Below, piece by piece: positions 42,437 through 51,233 of a stretch of DNA of 64,000 bases. Location: NCBI GenBank assembly GCA_002238485.1, contig MPMG01000003.1:186001-250000 (forward strand), written 5' to 3'. The first letter of the stretch is position 1. The number at the start of each line of letters is the position of its first letter. The stretch is from Chloroflexi bacterium bin20. GTDB lineage: Bacteria; Chloroflexota; Anaerolineae; Aggregatilineales; Phototrophicaceae. The notes below the pieces were generated by a model. That model had not been told where the DNA came from and did not search any database. It saw nothing but the letters and a program-made list of their open reading frames with translations. The translations under genes and the position numbers were made by a program.

Positions 42437-43277
42437 TGCCCGTGATATACAGGCCGCGCAAATCAACATCGCCAAATGCAAAATTGGTTACGCGCTCGGG
42501 AATCAGCAGGCGACCCAGCAAGGTCCCGTCGGCCGCGAAGATCTGCAGTCCGCCTTGCGCAACGCACCACACATTGCCCAGGCTGTCGATCTTCATGCCA
42601 TCGGGCACGCCATCTTCAGCGCCCACGGTATCGGCAAAAACGCGACCGTCCGCCAGGCTGCCATCCGCCAGCACAGCAAATACCATGATTCGAAAGCGCG
42701 TGCTGTTGTTGATGTAGAGAAGCGATTCATCCGCCGAGAAACAGAGTCCGTTGGGGCGGTCCAGCTCGCTGGTCAGCAGCGTCAGCGAATCGTCCGTCTC
42801 TCGCCAGCGATACACGCCGTTGAAATCCAGCTCGCATTGGCGCGGTATGCCGACATTGCGCTCGCGTCCATAGGGCGGGTCGGTGAAGTAGACGTTGCCA
42901 TCGCGGTTGACGACCAGATCGTTGGGGCTGTTGAGCTGCGCGCCTTGATAATGCGCTGCCAGCACAGTCATATTCTCGCCATCCATGCGGGTTACGCGGC
43001 TGCTGGCGTGGTGGCAACTGAGCACGCGCCCCTGTCGGTCGTAGGTATTGCCATTCGCCATGTGGCTGTTGCCGCGGTAGATGCTCAGTCCAGCGCCCTC
43101 TGCCCATTGCCAGGTGCAATTCGCCAGGATGTCGCTGAAGCGCAGGTGATGCTCGGTCGGATGCCAGATGGGTCCTTCCAGGAAGCGCAAACCGCCCACC
43201 ACCGTTTCAAGTTGGGCAGCGGGCTCCAATAAATTGCTCAGGCGCGGATCATGCGCCTCCAGTTCGATTGTGGGCAT
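42384..43277 (-). CDS. SMP-30/gluconolactonase/LRE-family protein
   Basis: 297 residues, a six-bladed beta-propeller by pattern. GLRFLEGPIWHPTEHHLRFS holds the metal-binding Glu of the first blade. NSPNDLVVNRDGNVYFTDPP has the conserved Asn and Asp ligands, and PNGLCFSADESLLYINNS and PDGMKIDSLGNVW add the rest. These enzymes open sugar lactones with a divalent metal. No sugar-acid pathway gene is next to it, so the substrate is open. The TfoX-like gene lies nine bases upstream on the same strand. Confidence 0.88.
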   Translation of the reverse strand: MPTIELEAHDPRLSNLLEPAAQLETVVGGLRFLEGPIWHPTEHHLRFSDILANCTWQWAEGAGLSIYRGNSHMANGNTYDRQGRVLSCHHASSRVTRMDGENMTVLAAHYQGAQLNSPNDLVVNRDGNVYFTDPPYGRERNVGIPRQCELDFNGVYRWRETDDSLTLLTSELDRPNGLCFSADESLLYINNSTRFRIMVFAVLADGSLADGRVFADTVGAEDGVPDGMKIDSLGNVWCVAQGGLQIFAADGTLLGRLLIPERVTNFAFGDVDLRGLYITGITTLYRVRVPVSGLPVF

Positions 43278-43286
43278 CGCTGGTCC

Positions 43287-43652
43287 TCATTTCTTGCGCT
43301 TGCGCTGCTGTGGCTTGAGCGTCTTGGCATACGCATAACTCTGTTCGAGATAAGGCAGCAAGCGCTGGGTGTCTTCGAGCAATTGACTGGGCACTGCTAC
43401 ATATTCTTTCATAATGGCGCCATAAGTCTCCAGCAGCCCCCTGTCAAATTCGGCGATGAAGGCTTCGCGCTCGGCTTTTCCCATGCGCAAGCCCAGCACC
43501 CCGGCTTTGGTCAACTGGCTGAACATATTGCCCTGATAAGAGGTGTAGGGCAGCTTCAGCCCGCCTCTTAATTCAATCTCCGGATGCGCATCGATAAGCT
43601 GTTTGTAGAGCGCCAGCTTGTCCGCGGGCGCCTGGTTGCTTTGTTTGCTCAT
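43287..43652 (-). CDS. TfoX N-terminal-like protein
   Basis: 121 residues. The central pattern GNMFSQLTKAGVLGLRMGKA EREAF and the end MKEYVAVPSQLLEDTQRLLP match the TfoX_N-type fold in small stand-alone proteins. These are not the Vibrio/Haemophilus competence regulators, and their role is unknown. The start at 43652 has AGGGG five bases before. It precedes the SMP-30 gene by nine bases, so both share a transcript. Confidence 0.68.
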   Translation of the reverse strand: MSKQSNQAPADKLALYKQLIDAHPEIELRGGLKLPYTSYQGNMFSQLTKAGVLGLRMGKAEREAFIAEFDRGLLETYGAIMKEYVAVPSQLLEDTQRLLPYLEQSYAYAKTLKPQQRKRKK

Positions 43653-43816
43653 GGTCACCCCTGTGAATATGGTTTCCCAATCATCTTATCCTGCTTTGAA
43701 ATTGCATTAGAAGCAATGGCTTGCCGCGACAGGCTAGGCAGAAAGCCTCTGTATCCGCAACTATTTTCTGATTACTATGAAGGCGGATAGCTGCATGTGA
43801 CGGCAAGCGGGAGCGA

Positions 43817-45040
43817 ATGGCAATGGTTGATATTGCGGTGATTGGCAAGGGCTTGCTCGGTAGCGCGGCGCTGCGGCATCTGACCGTGAATTTCCCGAAG
43901 CTCCGCGTATGTGGCATCGGACCAGACGAACCGCGAAATCGCAAGACGCACGGGGGTGTCTTCGCCAGCCATTACGACCAGGGACGCATCACGCGCGTGC
44001 TCGATCCCAGTCCGCTCTGGGGGCAGCTGGCACGCGATTCTATAGCAGAGTATGCGCAGATTGAAGCGGCAGGTGGCATCCTATTCCATCATCGCGCCGG
44101 CTGTCTGCGCGCAACCGACTTGCCTGAACGGATAGCCGAACTGGATGCCTGCGCCGAGCAGTTTTCGCCGCCACACCGCCGCCTGGATGCCGAGGGCTGC
44201 CGCGCTGCCCACCCCTATCTGCGCTTTTCAGACGAATTCATTGCATGGGACGAGGTCGGCGAGGCAGGCTATATCAATCCTCGTCAACTGGTCGCGGCAC
44301 AGCTTTCGGCAGCGCAAAAGAATGGGGCGGCGATCATCCGCGAGATCGTGAAATCAATCGAATGCAGGCAGGACGGCGTGACAATACACACCCACGAAGG
44401 CAGCCAAGTGCGCGCGCGAAAAGTCTTGCTGAGCGCCGGGGGCTATAGCAATACCTTGCTGGGAAGAAAGCTCGACCTGCGCACGAAAGGACATACCATC
44501 TTGCTTGCGGAAGCGCCCGCGGCGGAAGTCGAGCGGCTGCGCGATATGCCAGCTGTCATCAGCACCTTTGCTCATGCGGATGTCAGTTCGCTGTACATGC
44601 TGCCGCCCGTGCTCTATCCCGATGGCAAAACCTATATCAAGCTGGGTCTCAGCGGCAACCTCGATGAGCTGCCCGTGCCCGAGCCCTTCTTTGATGCGCG
44701 AAACGACGACAGCGAATTGCTGGACTGGTTCCACAGCGATGGCCGCCAAGATATTGCCGAGGCGATGAAAGAGGCGCTGCAGCGCATGATCCCGGGTTTG
44801 CAGGTTGTCTCCTATCACAGCGTGCCCTGCCTTATCACCAATACAGCGCATGGCAATCCCTATATCGACGCGCTGGACGAGGGGCGCATCTATGTGACAA
44901 CTGGCGGCAATGGCTATGCTGCCAAGTCCTCTGATGCTATCGGCCGTCTGGGGGCGATGCTCTGCGCAAGCGGCGAGTGGCACAGCGACTTGGATCGCGA
45001 TGATTTTCGAACTGTCTACGCTGAGGGTGGACGAAAGTAA
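43817..45040 (+). CDS. FAD-dependent oxidoreductase (DAO family)
   Basis: 407 residues. VDIAVIGKGLLGSAALRHLT is the FAD-binding beta-alpha-beta start. The middle has GGILFHHRAGCLRATD and INPRQLVAAQLSAAQKNGAA, typical of DAO-fold amine oxidases, and VLLSAGGYSNTLLG closes the first FAD-binding domain. The C-terminal IYVTTGGNGYAAKSSDAIGR is the last FAD-contact element. It oxidises an amino or N-methyl compound; the substrate is unknown. GGGAG precedes the start. The 3' end overlaps the convergent Nudix gene by 25 bases. Confidence 0.83.
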   Translation: MAMVDIAVIGKGLLGSAALRHLTVNFPKLRVCGIGPDEPRNRKTHGGVFASHYDQGRITRVLDPSPLWGQLARDSIAEYAQIEAAGGILFHHRAGCLRATDLPERIAELDACAEQFSPPHRRLDAEGCRAAHPYLRFSDEFIAWDEVGEAGYINPRQLVAAQLSAAQKNGAAIIREIVKSIECRQDGVTIHTHEGSQVRARKVLLSAGGYSNTLLGRKLDLRTKGHTILLAEAPAAEVERLRDMPAVISTFAHADVSSLYMLPPVLYPDGKTYIKLGLSGNLDELPVPEPFFDARNDDSELLDWFHSDGRQDIAEAMKEALQRMIPGLQVVSYHSVPCLITNTAHGNPYIDALDEGRIYVTTGGNGYAAKSSDAIGRLGAMLCASGEWHSDLDRDDFRTVYAEGGRK

Positions 45041-45507
45041 GCTGAGCTGCAGTATTCAATTGCTTTCGCAATAAGTGTCTTGTGGATCGGAAAAGTATTT
45101 TCGGGCAATTCACCGGGCGGGAAATAGCGCACCTCAACTGATTCATCGTCGTTTGGCCGGGGGGTTGTGTCATCAATCGGACGGCAACGGAAACAAATAT
45201 TGATGACCGCAACCCGATGGCCGTTGTCATAGGTATGGAAATGATCACGCCCGGAGAGCACGGCGACAATTTGCTCGGGCACGATGGTGATTCCCGCTTC
45301 TTCTCGCACTTCTCGGATTATGCCATCAGCGACGTCTTCACCTGGATCGAGATAACCGCCAAGTAGGGTCCAAATGTCCAGGTCGCTGCGCCGCTGGAGC
45401 AAGACTTCGCCGCGTTCGTTGATGACGACAGCGCTGGCGCCGGTTAGGATTAAGAGGTCGTTGCCGATCTTTGCGCGGATGTCGCTGATATATTTGGATA
45501 TTGGCAT
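45016..45507 (-). CDS. Nudix hydrolase, first of two paralogues
   Basis: 163 residues. The Nudix box is GGYLDPGEDVADGIIREVRE followed by EAGI, complete with the REVREEAG metal site. N-terminal MPISKYISDIRAKIGNDLLI, with a short helix and then AVVINERGEVLLQRR, matches the next gene over its length. Such proteins cleave nucleoside diphosphate derivatives, often to clear oxidised or modified nucleotides. It lies 103 bases downstream of its paralogue and may be transcribed with it. Confidence 0.87.
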   Translation of the reverse strand: MPISKYISDIRAKIGNDLLILTGASAVVINERGEVLLQRRSDLDIWTLLGGYLDPGEDVADGIIREVREEAGITIVPEQIVAVLSGRDHFHTYDNGHRVAVINICFRCRPIDDTTPRPNDDESVEVRYFPPGELPENTFPIHKTLIAKAIEYCSSAYFRPPSA

Positions 45508-45610
45508 AGTTGCCCGCACTCCAGACTAAACGTATACGGTGTCAGGTACAACGCGGCGCCTTCATAAGTCTCAATAGTCGAAGCGCATGATTCAATCTGC
45601 TGTAAGAGAC

Positions 45611-46099
45611 TCAAGGCGGTGGATTGAAGTAGGCGCGAGGATCGTCCGTCTGCGCCAAACCGATCATCCAGCGGTGGCGCGGCAGCATATTTTTCGGCAG
45701 CGCATCGCAGGAGAAATAGCGGATATCTTGGGACTCGTTGTCGTTTACACGCGGCGAACTGTTGTCTATGGGGCGGCAGCGAAACACCGTCGTCACCGTC
45801 GCCAGCTTATCGCCGTTGGGGTAGGTTACATTGTATTCTTCGCCGGAGAGCACGGCGACGACAGCTTCTGGCAGGATCGTGATGCCAGCTTCTTCGCGAA
45901 CCTCACGCACGGCGCATTCGGCGACGGTCTCGCCCGGTTCAACGCCGCCGCTCGGTGGCGCCCATGTGCCCGTGTCGCGGCGCAGTTGCAGCAAGATTTC
46001 GGCGTGGTTATTGATGACGACAGCCGTCACACCCGGCACGAGCAGCAGATCGCTGCCGATCATTGCGCGGAGCTTCTTGATGTAGTCCGATATCGGCAT
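45611..46099 (-). CDS. Nudix hydrolase, second of two paralogues
   Basis: 162 residues. The Nudix box is SGGVEPGETVAECAVREVRE then EAGI. It shares the start MPIS-x-YI, the phrase AVVAVLSGEE/AVLSGRD, FRCRPID and the end AYFNPP with the gene downstream, so the pair arose by tandem duplication. The OsmC gene ends 14 bases beyond on the same strand side, giving a possible three-gene unit (OsmC, Nudix, Nudix). Confidence 0.87.
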   Translation of the reverse strand: MPISDYIKKLRAMIGSDLLLVPGVTAVVINNHAEILLQLRRDTGTWAPPSGGVEPGETVAECAVREVREEAGITILPEAVVAVLSGEEYNVTYPNGDKLATVTTVFRCRPIDNSSPRVNDNESQDIRYFSCDALPKNMLPRHRWMIGLAQTDDPRAYFNPPP

Positions 46100-46112
46100 C
46101 GCAGCGGCGCGT

Positions 46113-46514
46113 CTATTCGCCCAGGCGCACCGACAGATCGACCGCGTTCTTCAACGTGTTGGCGACGATGCAGGCGCGCTCGCTCATGGTGACCAGTTTG
46201 CCCAAGGTCTCGCGGTCGGCGTAGGCTGAGCGAACCACCATATCCACCGAACTGAATCGCGCTGGCGTCGCTGCCAGTTCGCCGCTTACGGTGATGACGA
46301 TGTCATCTATGGGCAGATCGCGCGCTTTGATGGCTGCCAGCAAATTGCTGTTGAAGCAGCCGCCCAGCGATGCCAGCAGCAGTTCGCCACCCATGGCGCC
46401 TTTGTCGTGCCCGCCTTTGGCAGCCGGACGGTCGATGTCGATAGCGTGACTGCGGATGTTAGCGACAGTGGTGGCGTCATTGACCTGGTTGAGCGTAACA
46501 GAAATGGTCGGCAT
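46113..46514 (-). CDS. OsmC-family peroxiredoxin-like protein
   Basis: 133 residues. The first redox Cys is in ASLGGCFNSNLLAAIK and the second in SERACIVANTLKNAV, the positions used by OsmC/Ohr proteins to reduce organic hydroperoxides with thiols. GGHDKGAMGGELLLASLGGC matches the family core. It stands first in a unit followed by two Nudix genes, a combination that would suit oxidative damage control. A palindromic repeat (R5) lies just upstream. Confidence 0.88.
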   Translation of the reverse strand: MPTISVTLNQVNDATTVANIRSHAIDIDRPAAKGGHDKGAMGGELLLASLGGCFNSNLLAAIKARDLPIDDIVITVSGELAATPARFSSVDMVVRSAYADRETLGKLVTMSERACIVANTLKNAVDLSVRLGE

Positions 46515-46573
46515 GTCGGTTTCCTTTGGATCAATTTGTCAAAAGCAAGCAAAGAAGCCTCGCAGCGCACTTT

Positions 46574-46607
46574 ACCTCCCCCGACTTTTCGGGGGGACTG
46601 AGGGGGG
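46574..46607 (+). repeat. dispersed palindromic C/G-tract repeat, copy R5
   Basis: ACCTCCCCCGACTTTTCGGG followed by GGGACTGAGGGGGG. It is the best-preserved copy, with a nine-base C/G inverted repeat around GACTTTTC and the ACTGAGGGGG tail. It fills the gap between the OsmC start and the ABC permease stop. Confidence 0.8.
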
Positions 46608-46615
46608 TTGCATTA

Positions 46616-47569
46616 TCAGCCTTTCACAGCGCCCATCGTAAAGCCCTGCACCAGGCTATCCAGGAAGAGGTTGTAGGCGAAACCCACCGGGATGGCAATG
46701 ATCAGCGCGGCGGCCAACAACGGCTGCCAAAAGTAGACATCGCCCAAAATCAGCTCGGTTGGCACGCCCACGCTCAGCGTGCGCTGCGAAGTATTGGCGA
46801 TGAAGACCAGCCCATATATGAACTCGTGCAGGGTCAGCGTGAAGGTAAAGACGACTGTCGATATGATGCCCGGCAAGGACAGCGGCAAGACCACCCGCAA
46901 AAAAGCTTCCACGCGGTTGTAGCCATCGACCAGCGCCGCCTCTTCCAGCTCTGGCGGGACAGCCTTGAAGAAACCTTGCAACAGCCACATGCTGAATGGC
47001 ACCGTGAATGACGGATACACCACGATCAGCGAAAGCGGGCTGTCTTTTAAGCCCAGCAGCACCACGATGCGGAACATGGGAATGAAGAGCAGAGTTGGCG
47101 GCACCAGATAGACCAGAAACATCAAGATGCCAGCGCGTTCTCCCCAGCGCCCCGTCAGCCGCGCCAGCGCATAAGCAGCCGGCAGCGACAGCAGCAACGT
47201 GATGATGACCACCGCCACGCCCACCAGCACCGAATTGCGGATGAAATCCAGATAGGCGGTGTTGTTGAAGAGCGCGTCCAAATGCTCTAGCGTCGGCTCC
47301 TGGCGATAAACAAAGGGCTGCGGACGGCGATACAAATCGCCATCGGTCTTGAAACTGTGCAGAAACATGATCAAAAAAGGAGCGGCGGCGAAGAAGCAAA
47401 ACACCAGCACCACAAAATAAAAAGGCGAGCGCCGCAGCACATGACGCAACTCTGCGCGGGTCGCGCCATAAGTCCGCACACGCCAGACGATGCGCAGTGC
47501 CACCAGCCCCAGAAATGCCAGGACCAGCAACGTCCAGAAGTTCGTCAGCACGAAGCTCAGCGCGCTCAT
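46616..47569 (-). CDS. sugar ABC transporter permease, MalG-type
   Basis: 317 residues with about seven membrane helices. The EAA loop that docks to the ATPase is EEAALVDGYNRVEAFLRVVL and PLSLPG. An extra N-terminal helix (SFVLTNFWTLLVLAFLGLVAL) and a basic linker precede the usual six-helix core. It forms a heterodimer with the next permease. Its start overlaps the stop of the upstream permease by one base (TGATG type), so translation is coupled. It is the last gene of the importer operon. Confidence 0.9.
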   Translation of the reverse strand: MSALSFVLTNFWTLLVLAFLGLVALRIVWRVRTYGATRAELRHVLRRSPFYFVVLVFCFFAAAPFLIMFLHSFKTDGDLYRRPQPFVYRQEPTLEHLDALFNNTAYLDFIRNSVLVGVAVVIITLLLSLPAAYALARLTGRWGERAGILMFLVYLVPPTLLFIPMFRIVVLLGLKDSPLSLIVVYPSFTVPFSMWLLQGFFKAVPPELEEAALVDGYNRVEAFLRVVLPLSLPGIISTVVFTFTLTLHEFIYGLVFIANTSQRTLSVGVPTELILGDVYFWQPLLAAALIIAIPVGFAYNLFLDSLVQGFTMGAVKG

Positions 47570-48498
47570 CAGCGCACCTCGGCTCTGCTGGCCGTGCGCA
47601 GCATGAAGATGGCCATGGCCAGCAGCAGCGGGAAGGCGAAGAGCGATATCGCCGCGCCCTGCGCCAGGTTGCCGCCTTCAATGCCCACCTGGAACGAATA
47701 CAAACCCAACACGCGCGTATAGTCGACTGGTCCGCCGCGAGTCAGCACATAGACCACGGTCATATCGCCGAACATGGTGATCATGCTGAAGAGCAGGGCG
47801 ATCACCATAATCGGCAAGATCAGCGGCAGCTTGATCTGCAGCAGCGTGCGCATGAAACGCGAGCCATCGACTTCTGCCTGGTCGAGAATGTCGGTGGGGA
47901 TAGAGGACAAGCCGGCCATCAAAATGACGGTCGCCAGCGGAGTCATGCGCCAGACTTGCACGAAGATGACGCTGATTTGCGCCAGATCGGGAGCGGCCAG
48001 CCAATACAGATTGCGATTGTCGCTGAGCAAGCCGCCCCGCCCCAGCAAGCCCATCTGCAGCAGCAGGTAGTCGATCGGGCTGTATTTGGTATCCAGCATC
48101 CACAGCCAGCCGATCATGGCCAGCGAGACCGGCGTCGCCCAGGGCAAGATGAAAATGAAACGCGCGAACCACTTGCCGGTGAATTCCTGCGTGAAAATGA
48201 CCGCCAGGATGTTGGCGAAGATCAGAATGAATACCTGCGATATTAGGGTGAAGCGGATGGTCGTTTCAAAGACCTGGCGAAAAATGTCGTTTTCCCATAC
48301 GGCCAGAAAGTTGCGAAAACCAACGAAGCTGAGGTCAGTATTGCCGACGGTCACATCTGAGAAACCGAAGGCAATCGATAGGGCGAATGGGAAGCCAACC
48401 AGCAGCACAATATAAAGCAGCGCCGGCGTCAAGAACAGCGCGCCGATCAAGCGCCGATTGTCCAGCGGAAAGTTGCCCAGGCGCAGCGGACCCATCAC
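47569..48498 (-). CDS. sugar ABC transporter permease, MalF-type
   Basis: 309 residues with six membrane helices. LIGALFLTPALLYIVLLVGF is the first helix, and the EAA loop is DQAEVDGSRFMRTLLQIKLP LILP. The domain before it, FVQVWRMTPLATVILMAGL, is typical of CUT1-family permeases. The start overlaps the ATPase stop (ATGA). It works with the MalG-type gene downstream and the ATPase and binding protein upstream. Confidence 0.9.
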   Translation of the reverse strand: MMGPLRLGNFPLDNRRLIGALFLTPALLYIVLLVGFPFALSIAFGFSDVTVGNTDLSFVGFRNFLAVWENDIFRQVFETTIRFTLISQVFILIFANILAVIFTQEFTGKWFARFIFILPWATPVSLAMIGWLWMLDTKYSPIDYLLLQMGLLGRGGLLSDNRNLYWLAAPDLAQISVIFVQVWRMTPLATVILMAGLSSIPTDILDQAEVDGSRFMRTLLQIKLPLILPIMVIALLFSMITMFGDMTVVYVLTRGGPVDYTRVLGLYSFQVGIEGGNLAQGAAISLFAFPLLLAMAIFMLRTASRAEVR

Positions 48499-49547
48499 CA
48501 GGCAGCGCCCGCCACTCGCGCTTCGATCCGCTCGCCCGATGCCTCATCAAAGTACTTGATGTCGTCGTAATGCACAGCAAATTCGTATTCGCCTTCAATA
48601 TCCAGCGAGACGCGGACATTCGATGGCACTTTCGCCAGCGTCAGCTCGTTTTCATGCCCGCCGACATACCCATAGACCAGGCGGTCCGAGCCCAGATATT
48701 CGACTCGTTTGACGAAATAATGAAAGCTCACTGAATTCTCTGGGTTGTCGCTGAGAGTCTTGGGCAAGAAGTGCTCGGGACGAAAGCCAAAGCGGTAGCC
48801 TTCGGCGCGCAAGATGTTCATGCTGGGCGAGCCGAGAAACGTGGCGACAAATTCGTTGGCGGGGTCGTCATAAATGCGCTGGGGACTGCCGATCTGCTGG
48901 ATTTTGCCTTTCTCCATCACAACGATGCGGTCGCCCAAACCCATCGCTTCGATCTGGTCGTGCGTGACGAAGACAGCGGTGATATCGGAGGAGCGTTGGA
49001 AGTCCTTCAGCTCGTCGCGAGCATTGGCGCGCAGCTTGGCATCCAGGTTGCTCAGCGGCTCGTCCAGCAGCAGCACAGCCGGCTGCGTCACCATGGCGCG
49101 GGCGATGGCGACGCGCTGGCGCTGTCCACCGCTCAACTGGCGGGGACGCCGGTCGAGCAGTTCGTCGATCTCCAGCAGCTTGGCGATGCTTTCGACCTTG
49201 CTGCGCATGGTGGCTTTGTCGAACTTCTTCTCGCGGCGCTGCGCCTTCAGCGGGAAGGCGATGTTGTTGTAAACACTCATGTGCGGGTAGAGGGCGTAAC
49301 TCTGGAATACCATGGAAACGCCCCGTTTGCGCGGCGGCAGCTCGGTTACATCCGCGCCATCGATGTGGATCGAGCCAGCTGTCGGCTTTTCCAATCCCGC
49401 GATCATGCGCATCAGAGTCGTCTTGCCGCAGCCCGATGGTCCCAAGATGACCAGAAACTCGCCCTGATCAATGTCGAGGTCGACACCATCCACAGCGTGA
49501 ACAGCATCAAAGTATTTCCTCAGCCCGCTGATTTGCACGACGCTCAT
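48495..49547 (-). CDS. ABC transporter ATPase, MsmK/UgpC-type
   Basis: 350 residues. Walker A is GPSGCGKTT (36-44), the signature is LSGGQRQRVAIARA, and Walker B is AVLLLDEPLSNLDAKLR. The C-terminal 110 residues are the regulatory OB-like domain of CUT1 sugar importers (GFRPEHFLPK). It energises the two permeases downstream and is linked to them by overlapping codons. A hairpin with a T tract lies between it and the binding protein gene. Confidence 0.92.
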   Translation of the reverse strand: MSVVQISGLRKYFDAVHAVDGVDLDIDQGEFLVILGPSGCGKTTLMRMIAGLEKPTAGSIHIDGADVTELPPRKRGVSMVFQSYALYPHMSVYNNIAFPLKAQRREKKFDKATMRSKVESIAKLLEIDELLDRRPRQLSGGQRQRVAIARAMVTQPAVLLLDEPLSNLDAKLRANARDELKDFQRSSDITAVFVTHDQIEAMGLGDRIVVMEKGKIQQIGSPQRIYDDPANEFVATFLGSPSMNILRAEGYRFGFRPEHFLPKTLSDNPENSVSFHYFVKRVEYLGSDRLVYGYVGGHENELTLAKVPSNVRVSLDIEGEYEFAVHYDDIKYFDEASGERIEARVAGAAW

Positions 49548-49573
49548 AAGGACCCGCGCACTTGGTGGCAGTT

Positions 49574-49606
49574 AAAACCCTTCCCCCCAACAATCGGGGA
49601 GAAGGG
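49574..49606 (-). terminator. hairpin with T tract between binding protein and ATPase genes
   Basis: On the minus strand CCCTTCTCCCC, GATTGTT, GGGGGGAAGGG, then TTTT. The 11-base-pair stem (one G-T pair) and the T tract fit a partial terminator, which would keep binding-protein mRNA more abundant than the transport genes. Confidence 0.55.
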
Positions 49607-49625
49607 AAGGAGATATGGAGATCGC

Positions 49626-50951
49626 TTACATGTCTCCGCCGCCGACAAGACCTCTGGCGCGCCACTCACTGAAGATTTCTTCAATGCGTTCGTGCGCCTG
49701 CGCCACGGCATCTTCCGCGTTCATCTCGCCCAATGCCACTTGCGCGACCATGTTGGGGATGATGCTTTCGGCGAAAACCTGGCTGACAGCCGGATTCGTG
49801 ACGCCGGGGAAGCCCAGATGCACCGACCAGTCGTTGACCGTCTTTAGCACCTCGAACTTGTTGGGCGGCTCGCTGCCCCAGGGATCGGCTTCCAGCCAGC
49901 CGTCCAACTCGGGCACGGTGCTGGGCAAGCAGGGGAAGTTGTAGAGCTCGCTGTGATAGGTGACATCGCTGTAATTGGCGGTGTGGTCGAGGATGAACTG
50001 CTTGGCGGCCGCCAGCTCGTCGCCTTCGACATATTTGGGGATGACATAAATTTGCCAGACATGCGATGAGGCGTATGCGCCAGCTGGTCCGGCCAGCGCC
50101 GGGGTGAAACCGATGTTGGCGGCAGCCGCTTCGTCGATCTTCTGCAAGCTGCGATACGCCGAATTGGAATTGAGGATGTAGCTCACCTCGCCGGCGATCA
50201 GCGCCTGGTTGTTGCTGGCGGCTGTCCAGCCAAAAACTTCATCGGTCATCGCTTCGTTTTGCAGCTGAGCCAGATACTTGACAGCGGCGATCGTCTCGTC
50301 GCTGTTGAGCACGACATTTTCGCTCTCGTCCTGGATGCTGCCGCCGAAGCTCCAGATTGCGGCGCGGTTTGCCATGCGGCTGTCCAGCTCGGGGCTCATG
50401 CCGATGCCAACCGGGATGCCGCTGGACTCATAGATAGCGCGTCCGCCTTCCAGCAGGTCGTCATATGTCTTTGGGCCATCGGGGTAGCCGGCTTCCGTCC
50501 ACAGGGCGATGTCATAGTCGCCGGGATCGGGCACATAGCCATGGGTATAGGCATACCAGGTATCGGATACGGGCAGGTACGAGGCGGCTTCGCAGGTGCT
50601 GGCGCGCTCGCCATGGGCTGCGGCTGCCGCTTCGTTGATGTCGCGCAGGTCATGCAAGCCATCGATGAACGAAGCTGGCGAGAACAAGACCTCGACGATG
50701 GTGTGTCCATCGCCCGCGTCTATTTCTGCCGCCAGCGTAGAAAACAGCTCTGTAAAATTGACATGGTCGACAGAGACGCCGACGCCGTTTGCCTCGCCCC
50801 ATTCGGCTGCGTAGGCATCGAACCATTCGTCATAACGCGGCACAAAATGGCTCCACTGCAGCAGGCTAATTTCGGTGTCCTGGGCGCTTGAGCCAATCAC
50901 AAGCGTCCCCAAGATGCTGAGTACAAGTAACGTTCTGATCAAGGTTTTCAT
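49626..50951 (-). CDS. extracellular solute-binding protein (family 1, sugar type)
   Basis: 441 residues. MKTLIRTLLVLSILGTLVIGSSA is a signal peptide without a lipobox Cys. The mature protein has the cluster B/D binding-protein pattern: SLLQWSHFVPRYDEWFDAYA at the start, IWSFGGSIQDESENVVLNSD, ASNNQALIAGEVSYILNSNS and the C-terminal AVSQVFAESIIPNMVAQVAL. It captures a carbohydrate for the permeases downstream. AAGGAGAGAATTCA before the ATG is a strong ribosome binding site. A homologous fragment lies 134 bases upstream. Confidence 0.9.
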   Translation of the reverse strand: MKTLIRTLLVLSILGTLVIGSSAQDTEISLLQWSHFVPRYDEWFDAYAAEWGEANGVGVSVDHVNFTELFSTLAAEIDAGDGHTIVEVLFSPASFIDGLHDLRDINEAAAAAHGERASTCEAASYLPVSDTWYAYTHGYVPDPGDYDIALWTEAGYPDGPKTYDDLLEGGRAIYESSGIPVGIGMSPELDSRMANRAAIWSFGGSIQDESENVVLNSDETIAAVKYLAQLQNEAMTDEVFGWTAASNNQALIAGEVSYILNSNSAYRSLQKIDEAAAANIGFTPALAGPAGAYASSHVWQIYVIPKYVEGDELAAAKQFILDHTANYSDVTYHSELYNFPCLPSTVPELDGWLEADPWGSEPPNKFEVLKTVNDWSVHLGFPGVTNPAVSQVFAESIIPNMVAQVALGEMNAEDAVAQAHERIEEIFSEWRARGLVGGGDM

Positions 50952-51084
50952 TGAATTCTCTCCTTACCAATCGCGCTTCAAGATGTGAAAGATTCGTTCC
51001 AGCTTCCATTCTAGCTAGGGGGAACACAATTGGCAATGATTTGTGGGATGGGCGCACGGTTGGCCTGCGCGCTGCCTGGCGATT

Positions 51085-51201
51085 ATTCCCCGCCGCCATT
51101 TTGTCCACCGATTGCAAACTGCGCCAAGCCGAAGCCGGATTCAATATGAAGCTGACTTCGCCAGCGATCAGTGCCTGATTGTTGCTGACAATCGTCGGCA
51201 A
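51085..51201 (-). pseudogene. relic of a second solute-binding protein gene
   Basis: The minus strand reads IVSNNQALIAGEVSFILNPA, then SAWRSLQSVDKMAAGN, nearly the same as SNNQALIAGEVSYILNSNS and AYRSLQKIDEAAAAN inside the intact binding protein. Neither end continues as family sequence. It is the only thing of note in the 282-base gap between 50952 and 51233. It tells of a former duplicate, either deleted or recombined with the neighbour. Confidence 0.75.
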
Positions 51202-51233
51202 GCCAATTAGCGGACAAGCGCAATAAGGGTATG

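Noticed and set aside
42436-42717. Plus-strand gene at MPVIYRPRKS after TACAAT
   Set aside because: It runs opposite the well-supported SMP-30 gene and shows no family pattern; the TACAAT is inside the end of the HEAT-like gene.
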